A stretch of 64,000 bases of DNA. Source: Guopingia tenuis (GTDB lineage Bacteria > Bacillota > Clostridia > Christensenellales > Christensenellaceae). Below, piece after piece: positions 18,215-27,019 of this stretch. The stretch is from the NCBI RefSeq assembly GCF_014384805.1, contig NZ_JACRSS010000002.1:248001-312000 (forward strand), read 5' to 3'. A program made the translations under genes and the position numbers. Every line of letters begins with the position of its first letter. Position 1 is the stretch's first letter. Below the pieces are notes generated by a model that ran no database searches, was not told the DNA's origin, and saw only the letters and a list, made by a program, of their open reading frames with translations.

Positions 18215-19477
18215 TTACAGATCTTCCGGGCTGGCGATATAACCCTTGACGGCGCTGGCAGCGGCAACGGCCGGGCTTGCCAGATATACCTTGGAATCCA
18301 CATGCCCCATGCGCCCCACGAAGTTGCGGTTCGTCGTGGAAATGGCGGCCTCTCCCGAGGCCAGAATGCCCATATGCCCGCCCAGGCAGGGGCCGCAGGT
18401 GGGGGTGGAAACGGCGCAGCCGGCTTTCACGAGAGCCTGGACATAGCCCTTTTCAATGGCCTCCAGATAGATTTTCTGGGTGGCGGGGATGACAATGGCC
18501 CGAACGCCTTTCGCCACCTTCCGCCCGCGGAGGATCTCCGCCGCCGCTTTGATATCCTCCAGCCGTCCGTTGGTGCAGGAGCCGATGATGCATTGCTGAA
18601 TGGCAATTTTTTCTGAAATCTCCCGCACCACATGGGCATTGCCCGGCAGGTGAGGGAAGGCTACCGTGAAATCCAGTTTGTCTAAATCGATATGCACGGT
18701 GCGGGTATATTCCGCATCCGGATCGGGCGCAAAGAACGTTCCGCTCTCCCGGGCATGCGCCGCAAGATAGGCCTTTGTCTTTTCATCCGCCGGGAAGATG
18801 CCGTTTTTGGCCCCCGCCTCGATGGCCATGTTGCAGATCGCAAAGCGGTCGTCCATGGAAAGAGAGGCGACGCCGTCCCCCACAAATTCCAGAGACTGAT
18901 AGAGAGCGCCGTCCACGCCGATTTCGCCGATCAGATGGAGAATCAGATCTTTGCCCGAGACATGGGGGCGAAGCGCGCCCGTCAGCTCCACCTTGATGGC
19001 GGAAGGCACCTTAAGCCATGTGCGCCCCAGGGCCATGGCGCAGCCCATATCCGTGGAGCCGACGCCGGTGGAAAAGGCGTTGAGCGCGCCATAGGTGCAG
19101 GTGTGGGAATCCGCGCCGATGACGATATCCCCGGCCTTCACCAGCCCCTTTTCCGGGAGCAGAGCATGCTCAATGCCCATCTGGCCCACATCGAAGAAAT
19201 TCACAATTCCCATTTCCCGGGCAAACTCCCGGCTCACCTTGCACTGCTCGGCGGCCTTGATATCCTTGTTGGGGGTAAAATGATCGAGAACGATGGCGAT
19301 TTTCTCCCGGTCAAAGACATGTTCCCGGCCGCAGCGGCGGAATTCCCGGATGGCGACCGGGGTGGTGATATCGTTGCCCAGCACCATATCCGTGGGGACG
19401 GTGATGAGCTGGCCGGCCGTCACCTGGGGCAAACCCGCGTGGGCGGCCAGTATTTTCTGCGTCATTGTCATAGCCAA
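18215..19477 (-). CDS. leuC: 3-isopropylmalate dehydratase large subunit
   Basis: 420 residues, an aconitase-fold enzyme with a [4Fe-4S] cluster. Cluster cysteines are in GSCTNGRLEDI and CGPCLGGHMG, and GADSHTCTYGALNAFSTGVG is the substrate region. I choose the TTG at 19477 because GGAGG lies 8 bases upstream and it yields MAMTMTQKILAAHAG, close to the usual N-terminus; the ATG at 19471 is the alternative. Its partner is the leuD product, encoded next. Confidence 0.94.
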   Translation of the reverse strand: MAMTMTQKILAAHAGLPQVTAGQLITVPTDMVLGNDITTPVAIREFRRCGREHVFDREKIAIVLDHFTPNKDIKAAEQCKVSREFAREMGIVNFFDVGQMGIEHALLPEKGLVKAGDIVIGADSHTCTYGALNAFSTGVGSTDMGCAMALGRTWLKVPSAIKVELTGALRPHVSGKDLILHLIGEIGVDGALYQSLEFVGDGVASLSMDDRFAICNMAIEAGAKNGIFPADEKTKAYLAAHARESGTFFAPDPDAEYTRTVHIDLDKLDFTVAFPHLPGNAHVVREISEKIAIQQCIIGSCTNGRLEDIKAAAEILRGRKVAKGVRAIVIPATQKIYLEAIEKGYVQALVKAGCAVSTPTCGPCLGGHMGILASGEAAISTTNRNFVGRMGHVDSKVYLASPAVAAASAVKGYIASPEDL

Positions 19478-19496
19478 ATGCGTTTCCTCCTTATCT

Positions 19497-21074
19497 TTAT
19501 GCCTGCCGGTCTTCGTCCATGGCCAGCTTATATTCGATGGAATCCCGGAGGGCCAGGAAGCTGGCCTCGATGATATCCGTGGATACGCCGACCGTCGTCC
19601 AGGTATGCTCCCCATCGGTGGATTCGATGAGCACCCGGACGGTGGCGGCGGTAGTAGCGTCGCTTTCCAGTACCCGAACCTTGTAATCCGTCAGCCGGAC
19701 CTGGGCCAGAGACGGATAGAAATGGGTGAGCGCCCCCCGCAGCGCCAGGTCCAGGGCGTTGATGGGGCCGTTGCCTTCGGCGGCCGAGATCTGCGATTCC
19801 TCGCCCACCCGGATTTTCACCATGGCGGAGGAAGGATGCAGGCGGCCGAAAAGCGGCTGTTCCCCGATGGTCTTGAAATGGTCCAGGGTAAAATATTTCC
19901 TTTGCAGCCCCAGAGCGCGCCGGATCACCAGGTCAAAGCTCTCCTCCGCCGCTTCAAACTGATATCCCCGGTATTCCAGGGCTTTCAGCTGTTCCAGAAT
20001 CTCCTGGGTTTTGGGAGAAGTTTTGGTGAGGCTGGGGTCGTATTTCTGAATGCGGGCCAGCAGCCCGGATTTCCCGGAAATCTCGCTCATGAGGAATTTG
20101 CGCCGGTTGCCCACGCTTTCCGGAGAGACATGCTCAAAGGATGAGGGGATTTTGGTCACTCCGTCGATATGCATGCCGCCTTTATGGGCAAAGGCGCTCC
20201 CGCCCACATAGGGCCGGTTGCCAGGCAGAGAGAAGTTGGCGATATCGGCCACCTTCCGGGCCGTGGCGGTCAGGCTGGGCATGCAGTCCCTGGGAATGCA
20301 GGAATACCCCTGTTTGAGCTGCAAATTGGGGATGAGGGTGGAGAGATCGGCATTCCCGCAGCGCTCCCCGAAACCCAGCAGCGTCCCCTGCACATGGCTG
20401 GCCCCCGCCCGGACGGCCTCCATGCTTCCGGCCACCGCCAGGCCGCAGTCGTTATGGCAGTGGATGCCGATACAGACACCGGGAAAGGCCGCCGCTGCCG
20501 CCCTGGTCATCCCGGCAATGTCCGCCGGATACGCTGCGCCGTTGGTGTCGCAGAGGCAGAGGATCTCCGCCCCGCCCTGAAGCGCGGCGCGCAGGGTTTC
20601 CAGGGCATACTGGGGATCCAGGGCATAGCCGTCGAAAAAGTGCTCGGCGTCATAGATCACCCGCCGCCCCTGCTCCTTCAAGAAGGCGACGCTTTCCCGG
20701 ATCATGGCCAGGTTTTCTTCCAATGTCGTCTCCAAAACCCGGCGGACATGCAGGGGAGATGTCTTTCCAAAGAGGGAAACCACCTGGGTTCCCGCCCGGA
20801 GCAGGCCTTTTAAGCCGGCATCCAGATCTGCCCGGCTGTTTTTTCGGCGCGTGCTCCCAAAGGCCACCAGCTGAGCATGGGAAAGGGAGATCCCCTGCAG
20901 GCTTTGGAACAGGTCGGCGTCCTTGGGATTGGAGGCGGGGTTGCCCGCCTCAATATACGCAATTCCCAGCTTGTCTAATGCCAGGATGACTTTTCTTTTA
21001 TCGCTCTCGGAAAACGAGACGCCTTCGCCCTGCAGGCCGTCCCGCAGGGTGGAATCCAGAATGGTGAGCTTCAT
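19497..21074 (-). CDS. cimA: Citramalate synthase
   Basis: 525 residues. It joins pyruvate and acetyl-CoA to citramalate, the threonine-independent route to 2-oxobutyrate and isoleucine. The HMGL-like TIM barrel opens with LDSTLRDGLQGEGVSFSESD, then GIHCHNDCGLAVAGSMEAV and GNADLSTLIPNL. The FAHKGGMHIDGV segment and the C-terminal LeuA-type regulatory domain (VRVLESDATTAATVRVLIES) are typical of CimA rather than LeuA. It overlaps leuA by 4 bases. Confidence 0.92.
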   Translation of the reverse strand: MKLTILDSTLRDGLQGEGVSFSESDKRKVILALDKLGIAYIEAGNPASNPKDADLFQSLQGISLSHAQLVAFGSTRRKNSRADLDAGLKGLLRAGTQVVSLFGKTSPLHVRRVLETTLEENLAMIRESVAFLKEQGRRVIYDAEHFFDGYALDPQYALETLRAALQGGAEILCLCDTNGAAYPADIAGMTRAAAAAFPGVCIGIHCHNDCGLAVAGSMEAVRAGASHVQGTLLGFGERCGNADLSTLIPNLQLKQGYSCIPRDCMPSLTATARKVADIANFSLPGNRPYVGGSAFAHKGGMHIDGVTKIPSSFEHVSPESVGNRRKFLMSEISGKSGLLARIQKYDPSLTKTSPKTQEILEQLKALEYRGYQFEAAEESFDLVIRRALGLQRKYFTLDHFKTIGEQPLFGRLHPSSAMVKIRVGEESQISAAEGNGPINALDLALRGALTHFYPSLAQVRLTDYKVRVLESDATTAATVRVLIESTDGEHTWTTVGVSTDIIEASFLALRDSIEYKLAMDEDRQA

Positions 21075-22585
21075 GCCTGTTTCTCCAGACTGATGAATTT
21101 ATTGATGGCATGGAGATAGGCCAGGATGGAGGATTCCAGAATATCCGTCGAGAGGCCGCGGCCGGTGAGCGTCTTGCCGTTGCAGGTGACCTTGACAGAC
21201 ACCTGGCCAAGGGCGTCCTCGCCCTCGGTTACCGAGCGGATAGAATAATCCTCCAGCTTGAGGTTCAGGGGCGACATCTTCTCAATGGCCTTATAGCAGG
21301 CAAAGATCGGGCCGTCCCCAATGGCGACATCCTCGACCTCCCGCCCGTCGATCTGCAGGCGGACAATGGCTGTAGCCCGGATGGTGTTGCCGCTGTTGAT
21401 GACGAACCGATCCAGCTTATAGTGCTCGGGAGTATGGGAGGTGCTCTCCACCAACGCCTCCAGGTCATAATCTGAGACGTCCTTTTTGCGGTCGCAGAGG
21501 ACTTTGAATTTTTCAAAAAGCTTGGCAATGGCCTCCTCGGGCAGCTGATAGCCCAGGGAAACCAGGCGGTCCTCAAAGGCATGGCGGCCGGAATGCTTGC
21601 CCAGCACGATATTGTTTTTCACGATGCCGATGGACTCAGGCGTCATGATCTCATAGGTCTCCCGTTTGGCGAGAACGCCATGCTGGTGAATGCCGGATTC
21701 ATGCAGGAAGGCGTTCGCCCCGACAATGGCCTTGTTGTTGGGGATATCCTGCCCGATGATCCGGGCCAGCCGGGTGCAGGAGCGGTAGATCTGGGTTGTG
21801 TCGATGCGGGTGGTGCAGTCGAAGAAATCCCGGCGGGTTTTGAGGGCCATGACGATCTCCTCCAGCGCCGCGTTGCCCGCCCGCTCCCCGATGCCGTTTA
21901 AGGTGCATTCCACCTGGGTCGCCCCGGCCTTGATGCTGGCCAGAGAGGTGGCTACGCCCAGCCCCAGGTCGTTGTGGTTATGGACGGAGATGGTGGCTTT
22001 GTCGATGTTGGGCACATTATTTTTGATATAGGAAATGAGGTCAAACATCTCCTCCGGCGTGGCATAGCCGACGGTATCCGGGATATTCACGGTGGAAGCG
22101 CCGGCACGGATGGCTCGCTCCAGGGCGCGGCAGAGGAAATCCCGGTCGCTGCGGCTGGCGTCCTCCGCCGAGAATTCCACATCCGGGCAGAGATTGCGGG
22201 CATAGGTGACCAGCTCGTCGATCTGGGAGAGGACGTCCTCGGGCTTCATCTTGAGCTTATAGCGCATATGCAGGTCAGAAGTTGCGATAAACGTATGAAT
22301 GCGGGGGCTTACCGCGTTTTTCAGGGCTTCTGCCGAAGCGTCGATATCCTTTTTTACAAGACGGCTCAGGGATGCCACTGTGCAGTCCTTGATGGTTTGG
22401 GCAATAGCGGCCACGGACTCAAAATCCCCGGGGCTGGCAATGGCGAAGCCGGCCTCGATGATATCCACACGGAGGCGCTCCAGCTGGCGGGCCATCTTGA
22501 GCTTTTCATTCAGGTTCATGCTGCATCCGGGGGACTGTTCCCCGTCCCGCAGCGTCGTGTCAAAAATCTTGATCTGCTGACTCAT
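21071..22585 (-). CDS. leuA: 2-isopropylmalate synthase
   Basis: 504 residues, the usual length. It condenses 2-oxoisovalerate with acetyl-CoA as the committed step to leucine. KIFDTTLRDGEQSPGCSMN begins the barrel; SVHNHNDLGLGVATSLASIK and NAFLHESGIHQHGV hold metal- and substrate-binding residues. The C-terminal regulatory domain for leucine feedback is complete. The ATG at 22585 has GGAAG about 13 bases upstream, so the site is not ideal, but no better start exists. Confidence 0.95.
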   Translation of the reverse strand: MSQQIKIFDTTLRDGEQSPGCSMNLNEKLKMARQLERLRVDIIEAGFAIASPGDFESVAAIAQTIKDCTVASLSRLVKKDIDASAEALKNAVSPRIHTFIATSDLHMRYKLKMKPEDVLSQIDELVTYARNLCPDVEFSAEDASRSDRDFLCRALERAIRAGASTVNIPDTVGYATPEEMFDLISYIKNNVPNIDKATISVHNHNDLGLGVATSLASIKAGATQVECTLNGIGERAGNAALEEIVMALKTRRDFFDCTTRIDTTQIYRSCTRLARIIGQDIPNNKAIVGANAFLHESGIHQHGVLAKRETYEIMTPESIGIVKNNIVLGKHSGRHAFEDRLVSLGYQLPEEAIAKLFEKFKVLCDRKKDVSDYDLEALVESTSHTPEHYKLDRFVINSGNTIRATAIVRLQIDGREVEDVAIGDGPIFACYKAIEKMSPLNLKLEDYSIRSVTEGEDALGQVSVKVTCNGKTLTGRGLSTDILESSILAYLHAINKFISLEKQA

Positions 22586-22642
22586 AGGAAAAAATACACT
22601 TCCTTTCTGAATTCTCTTGAAAGAATAAATAATGAATATAGG

Positions 22643-22680
22643 AAAGAAACCCTCCGCCGCATCCGGCATGCGGTTTCTTT
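22643..22680 (-). promoter_or_regulatory. Hairpin in the ilvN-leuA gap
   Basis: AAAGAAA (22643-22649) and TTTCTTT (22674-22680) flank CCGCAT/ATGCGG, forming a bulged stem in the 112-base gap. On the minus-strand transcript no U tract follows, so this could be a processing or stability element. No leader peptide or T-box was seen. Confidence 0.35.
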
Positions 22681-22697
22681 TTTACAAGGCGATACAA

Positions 22698-23201
22698 TTA
22701 TTTTTCCAGCGACAGATGCTTTTCGCCCCGCTGGAGGCCGGCGGCGCCCGTGCGGGCCACCTCTAAGATGCCATATTCGGCAAGCAGGTCCAAAAACGCG
22801 TTGTTTTTGGCGGGGGTGCTGGTCATTTCAATGGTGGCCGTAGTGGGAGAAAGGTCGGCGATGGTGGCATGGAACACATTGCAGATTTCGATGATCCCGG
22901 CCCGGCTGCCCGCCGACGCCCAGACCTTCACCAGCATCAGCTCCCGGAACACCGCAGAACTGGGCTCTACCTCCACGATTTTTTCCACTTCCTCCAGCTT
23001 GGCCAGCTGTTTTTTGATCTGCTCCAGGATATATTCATTGCCATAGAGCACGATGGTCATGCGGGAATAGCGCGGATCGAGGGTTTCGCCCACCGTCAGG
23101 GAGGTGATGTTATAGCCCCGGCGGCCGAACAGGCCGGATACCCGGCAAAGCACGCCGGCATTGTTCTGCACCAATACAGATAAAATATATTCTCTTTCCA
23201 T
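22698..23201 (-). CDS. ilvN: Acetolactate synthase small (regulatory) subunit
   Basis: 167 residues: an N-terminal ACT domain (YILSVLVQNNAGVLCRVSGL and FGRRGYNITSLTVGET) and the conserved C-terminal domain. It activates IlvB and confers valine feedback inhibition. It lies 18 bases after ilvB on the same transcript. Length and motifs are normal for the IlvN/IlvH family. Confidence 0.95.
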   Translation of the reverse strand: MEREYILSVLVQNNAGVLCRVSGLFGRRGYNITSLTVGETLDPRYSRMTIVLYGNEYILEQIKKQLAKLEEVEKIVEVEPSSAVFRELMLVKVWASAGSRAGIIEICNVFHATIADLSPTTATIEMTSTPAKNNAFLDLLAEYGILEVARTGAAGLQRGEKHLSLEK

Positions 23202-23219
23202 TGTCGTTTCCTCTCCTGT

Positions 23220-24833
23220 CTATTTGGCGAACACGGCCTCTTCCGGATCAATGACGCATTCCACGACGCAGGGCCCCTGGCGGGATGCGGAAAGGGCGCT
23301 TTGCAGCACGCCTGCGATATCCTCCCGGGCCGCAATGCGATAGGCCTTGGCCCCGAAGGCCCGGGAAAGGGCCAGAAAATCCGTGGGGCGGTTCAGATCC
23401 ACGGCGCTCAGCCGCCCGCCGCAGGCGGTTTTCTGCATCTGCCGCACCATGCCCAGAGTTTTGTTGTTGAACACGATCTCCAGGATGGGAAGGTGATAGG
23501 CCATGGCGGTGGAAAGCTCGGCCAGGTTCATATAGAAGCTGCCGTCCCCGGCAATGTTGATGATCCGTTCCCCCGTGCCGAAGGCTGCCCCGATGGCCGC
23601 TCCTAGGCCAAAGCCCATAGCTCCCAGTCCCCCGGGGGTCAGAAATTTGCGCGGCCCGCCAATGGGCAGGAAGGACGCCGCCCAGATCTGGTGTTCCCCC
23701 ACCTCAGTGGTATAGATCTGGCCCGGCCCGGCCATTTTGCCCAGCCGGGAGAGAATCTGGGCCGGATGAAGTCCGGGAGAGGCGGGCATGGGAAGAAGGG
23801 GCGGCTCAATATGGGAGCATAACACATTTTCCTTTTTTTCCGAAACGCTTTGCAGCAGGCGTGACAGCAGTTCCTGCGCGTCCCCGATGAGGGAGATATC
23901 CGCCGGGAGATTCTTGTTGATTTCCGCCGCGTCGATATCGATATGCAAAAGACGGGCATCCGGGCCGATGCAATCCCGGCTGGGGATGGAGCGGTCGGAA
24001 AGCCGCGTGCCCACGGCAATGACGAGGTCGCTTTCTGCGAGACATTCTGCCGCCGCCGGCGTTCCAAACATGCCGAGCATGCCGGCATAGAGGGGATGGG
24101 TGGCGGGAAAGGCGCCGATGCCCATGAGAGTCAGCGCCACGGGAGCATGGAGTTTCTCGGCCAGGGCCAGGAGCTCGGCTTCAGCTCCGGCGCTGATGAT
24201 GCCGCCGCCGGCGATGAACATGGGCCGCGCCGCCTCGTCGATCAGGGAGGAGGCGGCCAGCAGATCCACGCCGTCGGCATGCAGAACCGGCGCCGGACGG
24301 GCCGGGGGCCGCGGGGAAAATTCGCATTCCGCCTCGGCTACGTCCGACAGGATATCCACCAGCACCGGGCCGGGCCGCCCGGATGAGGCGATGCGGAAGG
24401 CGCTGCGCAGGGTATCCGCCAGGGCATGAACATCCTTTACCATATAATTGTGCTTGGTTACCGGCATGGAGACGCCATAGATATCCACCTCCTGAAAGCT
24501 GTCCTTGCCGATGGACGGCCGGTTGACGTTGCATGTGATGGCGACCACCGGCGTGGAATCCATATGCGAGGCGGAAAGACCGGTCAAAAGGTTGGTGGCT
24601 CCGGGGCCGGAGGTGGAGAGGGCAACGCCCGTCCTTCCGGTGGCCCGGGCATAGCCGTCCGCCGCATGGGCGGCATGCTGTTCATGGGTCATGAGCACAT
24701 GATGGATGGAATCCCGGTATTCATAGAGGGCGTCATAAATTTTCAGGGCGGCGTTGCCCGGATAGCCGAACACCCGATCCACGCCCTGTTCCAAAAGGCA
24801 TTCCATGACGATCTGCGCGCCTGTATACAGCAT
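23220..24833 (-). CDS. ilvB: Acetolactate synthase large (catalytic) subunit
   Basis: 537 residues, slightly shorter than usual. This ThDP- and FAD-dependent enzyme makes acetolactate or acetohydroxybutyrate. Catalytic Glu is in MTHEQHAAHAADGYAR; the substrate loop is STSGPGATNLLTGL; the ThDP/Mg motif runs from GDGSFYMNLAEL to NNKTLGM. Start at 24833 has AGGAGGG upstream. First gene of the seven-gene leftward operon ilvB-ilvN-leuA-cimA-leuC-leuD-leuB. ilvC and ilvD must be elsewhere. Confidence 0.94.
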   Translation of the reverse strand: MLYTGAQIVMECLLEQGVDRVFGYPGNAALKIYDALYEYRDSIHHVLMTHEQHAAHAADGYARATGRTGVALSTSGPGATNLLTGLSASHMDSTPVVAITCNVNRPSIGKDSFQEVDIYGVSMPVTKHNYMVKDVHALADTLRSAFRIASSGRPGPVLVDILSDVAEAECEFSPRPPARPAPVLHADGVDLLAASSLIDEAARPMFIAGGGIISAGAEAELLALAEKLHAPVALTLMGIGAFPATHPLYAGMLGMFGTPAAAECLAESDLVIAVGTRLSDRSIPSRDCIGPDARLLHIDIDAAEINKNLPADISLIGDAQELLSRLLQSVSEKKENVLCSHIEPPLLPMPASPGLHPAQILSRLGKMAGPGQIYTTEVGEHQIWAASFLPIGGPRKFLTPGGLGAMGFGLGAAIGAAFGTGERIINIAGDGSFYMNLAELSTAMAYHLPILEIVFNNKTLGMVRQMQKTACGGRLSAVDLNRPTDFLALSRAFGAKAYRIAAREDIAGVLQSALSASRQGPCVVECVIDPEEAVFAK

Positions 24834-25064
24834 ATGCACCCTCCTGCGATTCCCGTTGAATTTACAAAACGGCGGCGGATACGGCATGTTCCCCGCCGAA
24901 CTTGCGTATATTTTAGCACAAAAGGGCGGTTTTTTACAGATTTTTGACCGGAAAACACGAAAGTTTCACAATTTGTTTTCGGGTCTATTTAATAAAGGAA
25001 GGGAATATCCTTCAAGATTATGGAAATACTAGGCGGAGAAACTTTTTTGAGGAGGGTTCAAAGC

Positions 25065-26339
25065 ATGATTATCAGAGAGGTTACGGGCCGGGAAGTGCTG
25101 GATTCCCGGGGCTTCCCTACGGTATATGCCCGGGTCGTGAGCGAGGACGGCGCCGTGGGCGAGGCCAGCGTCCCCTCGGGCGCATCGGTCGGGAAATTTG
25201 AGGCGGTGGAGCTTCGGGACGGAGATCCGCGGCGGTTTGGCGGAAAGGGCGTGCTGAACGCCGTCCAGAATGTGAACACGGTCATCGCCTCCAAAATGGT
25301 CGGGAAGAACTTCACGGCCCAGGCCCAGGTGGACGATTTTCTCTGCCGCCTGGATAACACCAAAAACAAATCCTGGCTGGGGGCCAACGCCATTCTGGCG
25401 GTTTCCATGGCGGCCGCCCGGGTGGGGGCCAAAAGCTGCCGCATGGAGCTATATGAATATCTGCGGGACGAGCGGGGGAAATATATCCTCCCCACGCCCA
25501 TGATGAACATTTTAAACGGCGGCGTTCATGCGGGAAATACCGTGGACATTCAGGAATTCATGGTCATGCCTGTGGGGGCGGGAAACTTCCGGGAGGCCAT
25601 GCGCATGGGAAGCGAGGTCTATATGGCCCTGAAGGCCAACCTGAAAAAGGACGGCCTGGGGACGGCTGTTGGGGATGAGGGCGGCTTTGCCCCGGACCTG
25701 AAGGCGGATGAACAGGCCATCGAATATCTTTTGAAGGCGGCGGCAGACGCCGGTCTGTCCCGGGATATCGCCATTGCCCTCGACGCGGCTTCCAGCGAAT
25801 GGGCCATTGGGGATGGAAAATACCGCCAGCCCAAGAGCGGGCGGGAGATGAACCGGGCGCAGCTGGCGGAATATTTCGCCGGGCTGGCAAAGGCATATCC
25901 CATCATCTCCATGGAGGACCCGCTGGCAGAGGAGGATTTCGCCGGATTTGCCATCCTGGGCGAGATGACGGATATCCAGGTCGTGGGCGACGATCTGTTT
26001 GTCACCAATGTCGAGCGTATTTCCAAGGGAATCGAAGAGAATATCGCCAACGCAATCCTGATTAAGCCCAACCAGATCGGGACAATTACAGAAGCCAAAA
26101 ATGCCATTGAGCTGGGGCGGCGCCATGGCTATGCCTCCATTGTGTCCCACCGTTCCGGAGATACCGAAGACGCGTTTATCGCGGATCTGGCTGTGGCCAC
26201 GGGCGCCGGGCAGATCAAGACCGGCGCGCCCTGCCGAGGGGAGCGCACGGCAAAATACAACCGGCTGCTGCAGATCGAAGACGAGCTGGGAAGCCAGTCC
26301 GTCTATCTGGGGGGCAAGGCTGTGAAAAACTATGGCTAA
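25065..26339 (+). CDS. eno: Enolase (phosphopyruvate hydratase), divergent
   Basis: 424 residues. Converts 2-phosphoglycerate to PEP. Catalytic Glu in GDEGGFAP, metal ligands in SMEDPLAEEDF and VGDDLFVT, and catalytic Lys in LIKPNQIG are present, as is SHRSGDTEDAFIADLAV. Departures from standard enolases: PSGASVGKFEA instead of PSGASTG, HAGN instead of HADN, and APCRGER where typical enolases have a Ser (SRSER/ARSER) that contacts the substrate phosphate. It could be a second, paralogous enolase. GGAGGG site before ATG at 25065. Divergent from ilvB. Confidence 0.88.
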   Translation: MIIREVTGREVLDSRGFPTVYARVVSEDGAVGEASVPSGASVGKFEAVELRDGDPRRFGGKGVLNAVQNVNTVIASKMVGKNFTAQAQVDDFLCRLDNTKNKSWLGANAILAVSMAAARVGAKSCRMELYEYLRDERGKYILPTPMMNILNGGVHAGNTVDIQEFMVMPVGAGNFREAMRMGSEVYMALKANLKKDGLGTAVGDEGGFAPDLKADEQAIEYLLKAAADAGLSRDIAIALDAASSEWAIGDGKYRQPKSGREMNRAQLAEYFAGLAKAYPIISMEDPLAEEDFAGFAILGEMTDIQVVGDDLFVTNVERISKGIEENIANAILIKPNQIGTITEAKNAIELGRRHGYASIVSHRSGDTEDAFIADLAVATGAGQIKTGAPCRGERTAKYNRLLQIEDELGSQSVYLGGKAVKNYG

Positions 26340-26398
26340 GGCGTTTTTCGCCTGCCGCCGGCTGTATAAGCTGGCCAAGGTCGTCTATTATTTGAACC

Positions 26399-26427
26399 GG
26401 CGGTGAGGGCAGCCTCGCCGCCCTTTT
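26399..26427 (+). terminator. Intrinsic terminator of eno
   Basis: GGCGGTGAGG (26399-26408), loop GCAG, CCTCGCCGCC (26413-26422), then TTTT. Confidence 0.85.
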
Positions 26428-26429
26428 GC

Positions 26430-26458
26430 TTGACAAACGGAAAATCTTCTTCTATTAT
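26430..26458 (+). promoter_or_regulatory. acpP promoter P1
   Basis: Perfect -35 TTGACA at 26430-26435, 17-base spacer, TATTAT at 26453-26458. Confidence 0.75.
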
Positions 26459-26481
26459 AAAGGGCAGTCCGGCGTGGAATC

Positions 26482-26509
26482 TTGACACAAAGGGCGCATA
26501 TGATAAAAT
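26482..26509 (+). promoter_or_regulatory. acpP promoter P2
   Basis: Perfect -35 TTGACA at 26482-26487, 16-base spacer, TAAAAT at 26504-26509. Tandem with P1, 52 bases downstream of it. Confidence 0.75.
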
Positions 26510-26555
26510 AGAGGGGAAAAGCTGCGGCTTACCAAAAAAAGGAGGAGCAAAAAAC

Positions 26556-26774
26556 ATGGAATTTGAAAAGATCAGGGATATCATCGCTGAAAAGATGGAT
26601 ATGGATCCTGCCGACATCACCATGGAATCTTCGTTTGAGGATATGGAGATTGATTCTCTTGATATGGTGGAAATCGTTATGGATATCGAAGAAGCCTTCG
26701 ACATCTCCATTGAAACGGGCGATGGCCTGAAGACGGTTGCCGATCTGGTTGACTATATCAAAAACAACAAGTAA
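26556..26774 (+). CDS. acpP: Acyl carrier protein
   Basis: 72 residues, acidic. The phosphopantetheine attachment serine is Ser34 in MEIDSLDMVEIVMDIEE. It carries growing acyl chains in fatty acid synthesis. Strong AAGGAGGAG site. It stands apart from any fab genes here and has two tandem near-consensus promoters, consistent with the high expression normal for this protein. Slightly shorter than the 77-residue E. coli form. Confidence 0.95.
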   Translation: MEFEKIRDIIAEKMDMDPADITMESSFEDMEIDSLDMVEIVMDIEEAFDISIETGDGLKTVADLVDYIKNNK

Positions 26775-26792
26775 GGGAGCCGGCGGAAGCTC

Positions 26793-26858
26793 AATCTGTC
26801 ATAAATTTTCTGCATTTGCACTTATCGCTTATCATGGATTTATAAAAGCTGACAGATT
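26793..26858 (+). other. Long-range inverted repeat downstream of acpP
   Basis: AATCTGTCA at 26793-26801 and TGACAGATT at 26850-26858 are exact complements, with ATAAAT/ATTTAT just inside. This could close a structured 3' untranslated region just before the terminator. Confidence 0.35.
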
Positions 26859-26872
26859 GGGCCCGCATGGGG

Positions 26873-26905
26873 CCTGCGCAGCATGGGCGGCGCAGGTCTT
26901 TTTTT
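26873..26905 (+). terminator. Intrinsic terminator of acpP
   Basis: CCTGCGC (26873-26879) and GCGCAGG (26890-26896), then TC and seven T residues. Confidence 0.85.
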
Positions 26906-26966
26906 GTGCCCGCGGATTCCCGGGGCGGCGGATAAAGAAAAAGTAAAGAAAAAGGGATTTTTTCCT

Positions 26967-26994
26967 TTGCAAACTTTGGCGAAAACGGTATAAT
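26967..26994 (+). promoter_or_regulatory. Promoter of the YycJ-like/rlmH pair
   Basis: TTGCAA at 26967-26972 and TATAAT at 26989-26994 with a 16-base spacer, 26 bases before the start codon. Confidence 0.7.
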
Positions 26995-27019
26995 GATGCT
27001 GTATTATGGAGGAAAACAC

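Noticed and set aside
24834..25064. T-box riboswitch upstream of ilvB
   Set aside because: No T-box core sequence, specifier loop or anti-terminator was seen on the minus strand.
26332..26406. 24-codon frame overlapping the end of eno
   Set aside because: It ends inside the eno terminator stem and has no binding site of its own.
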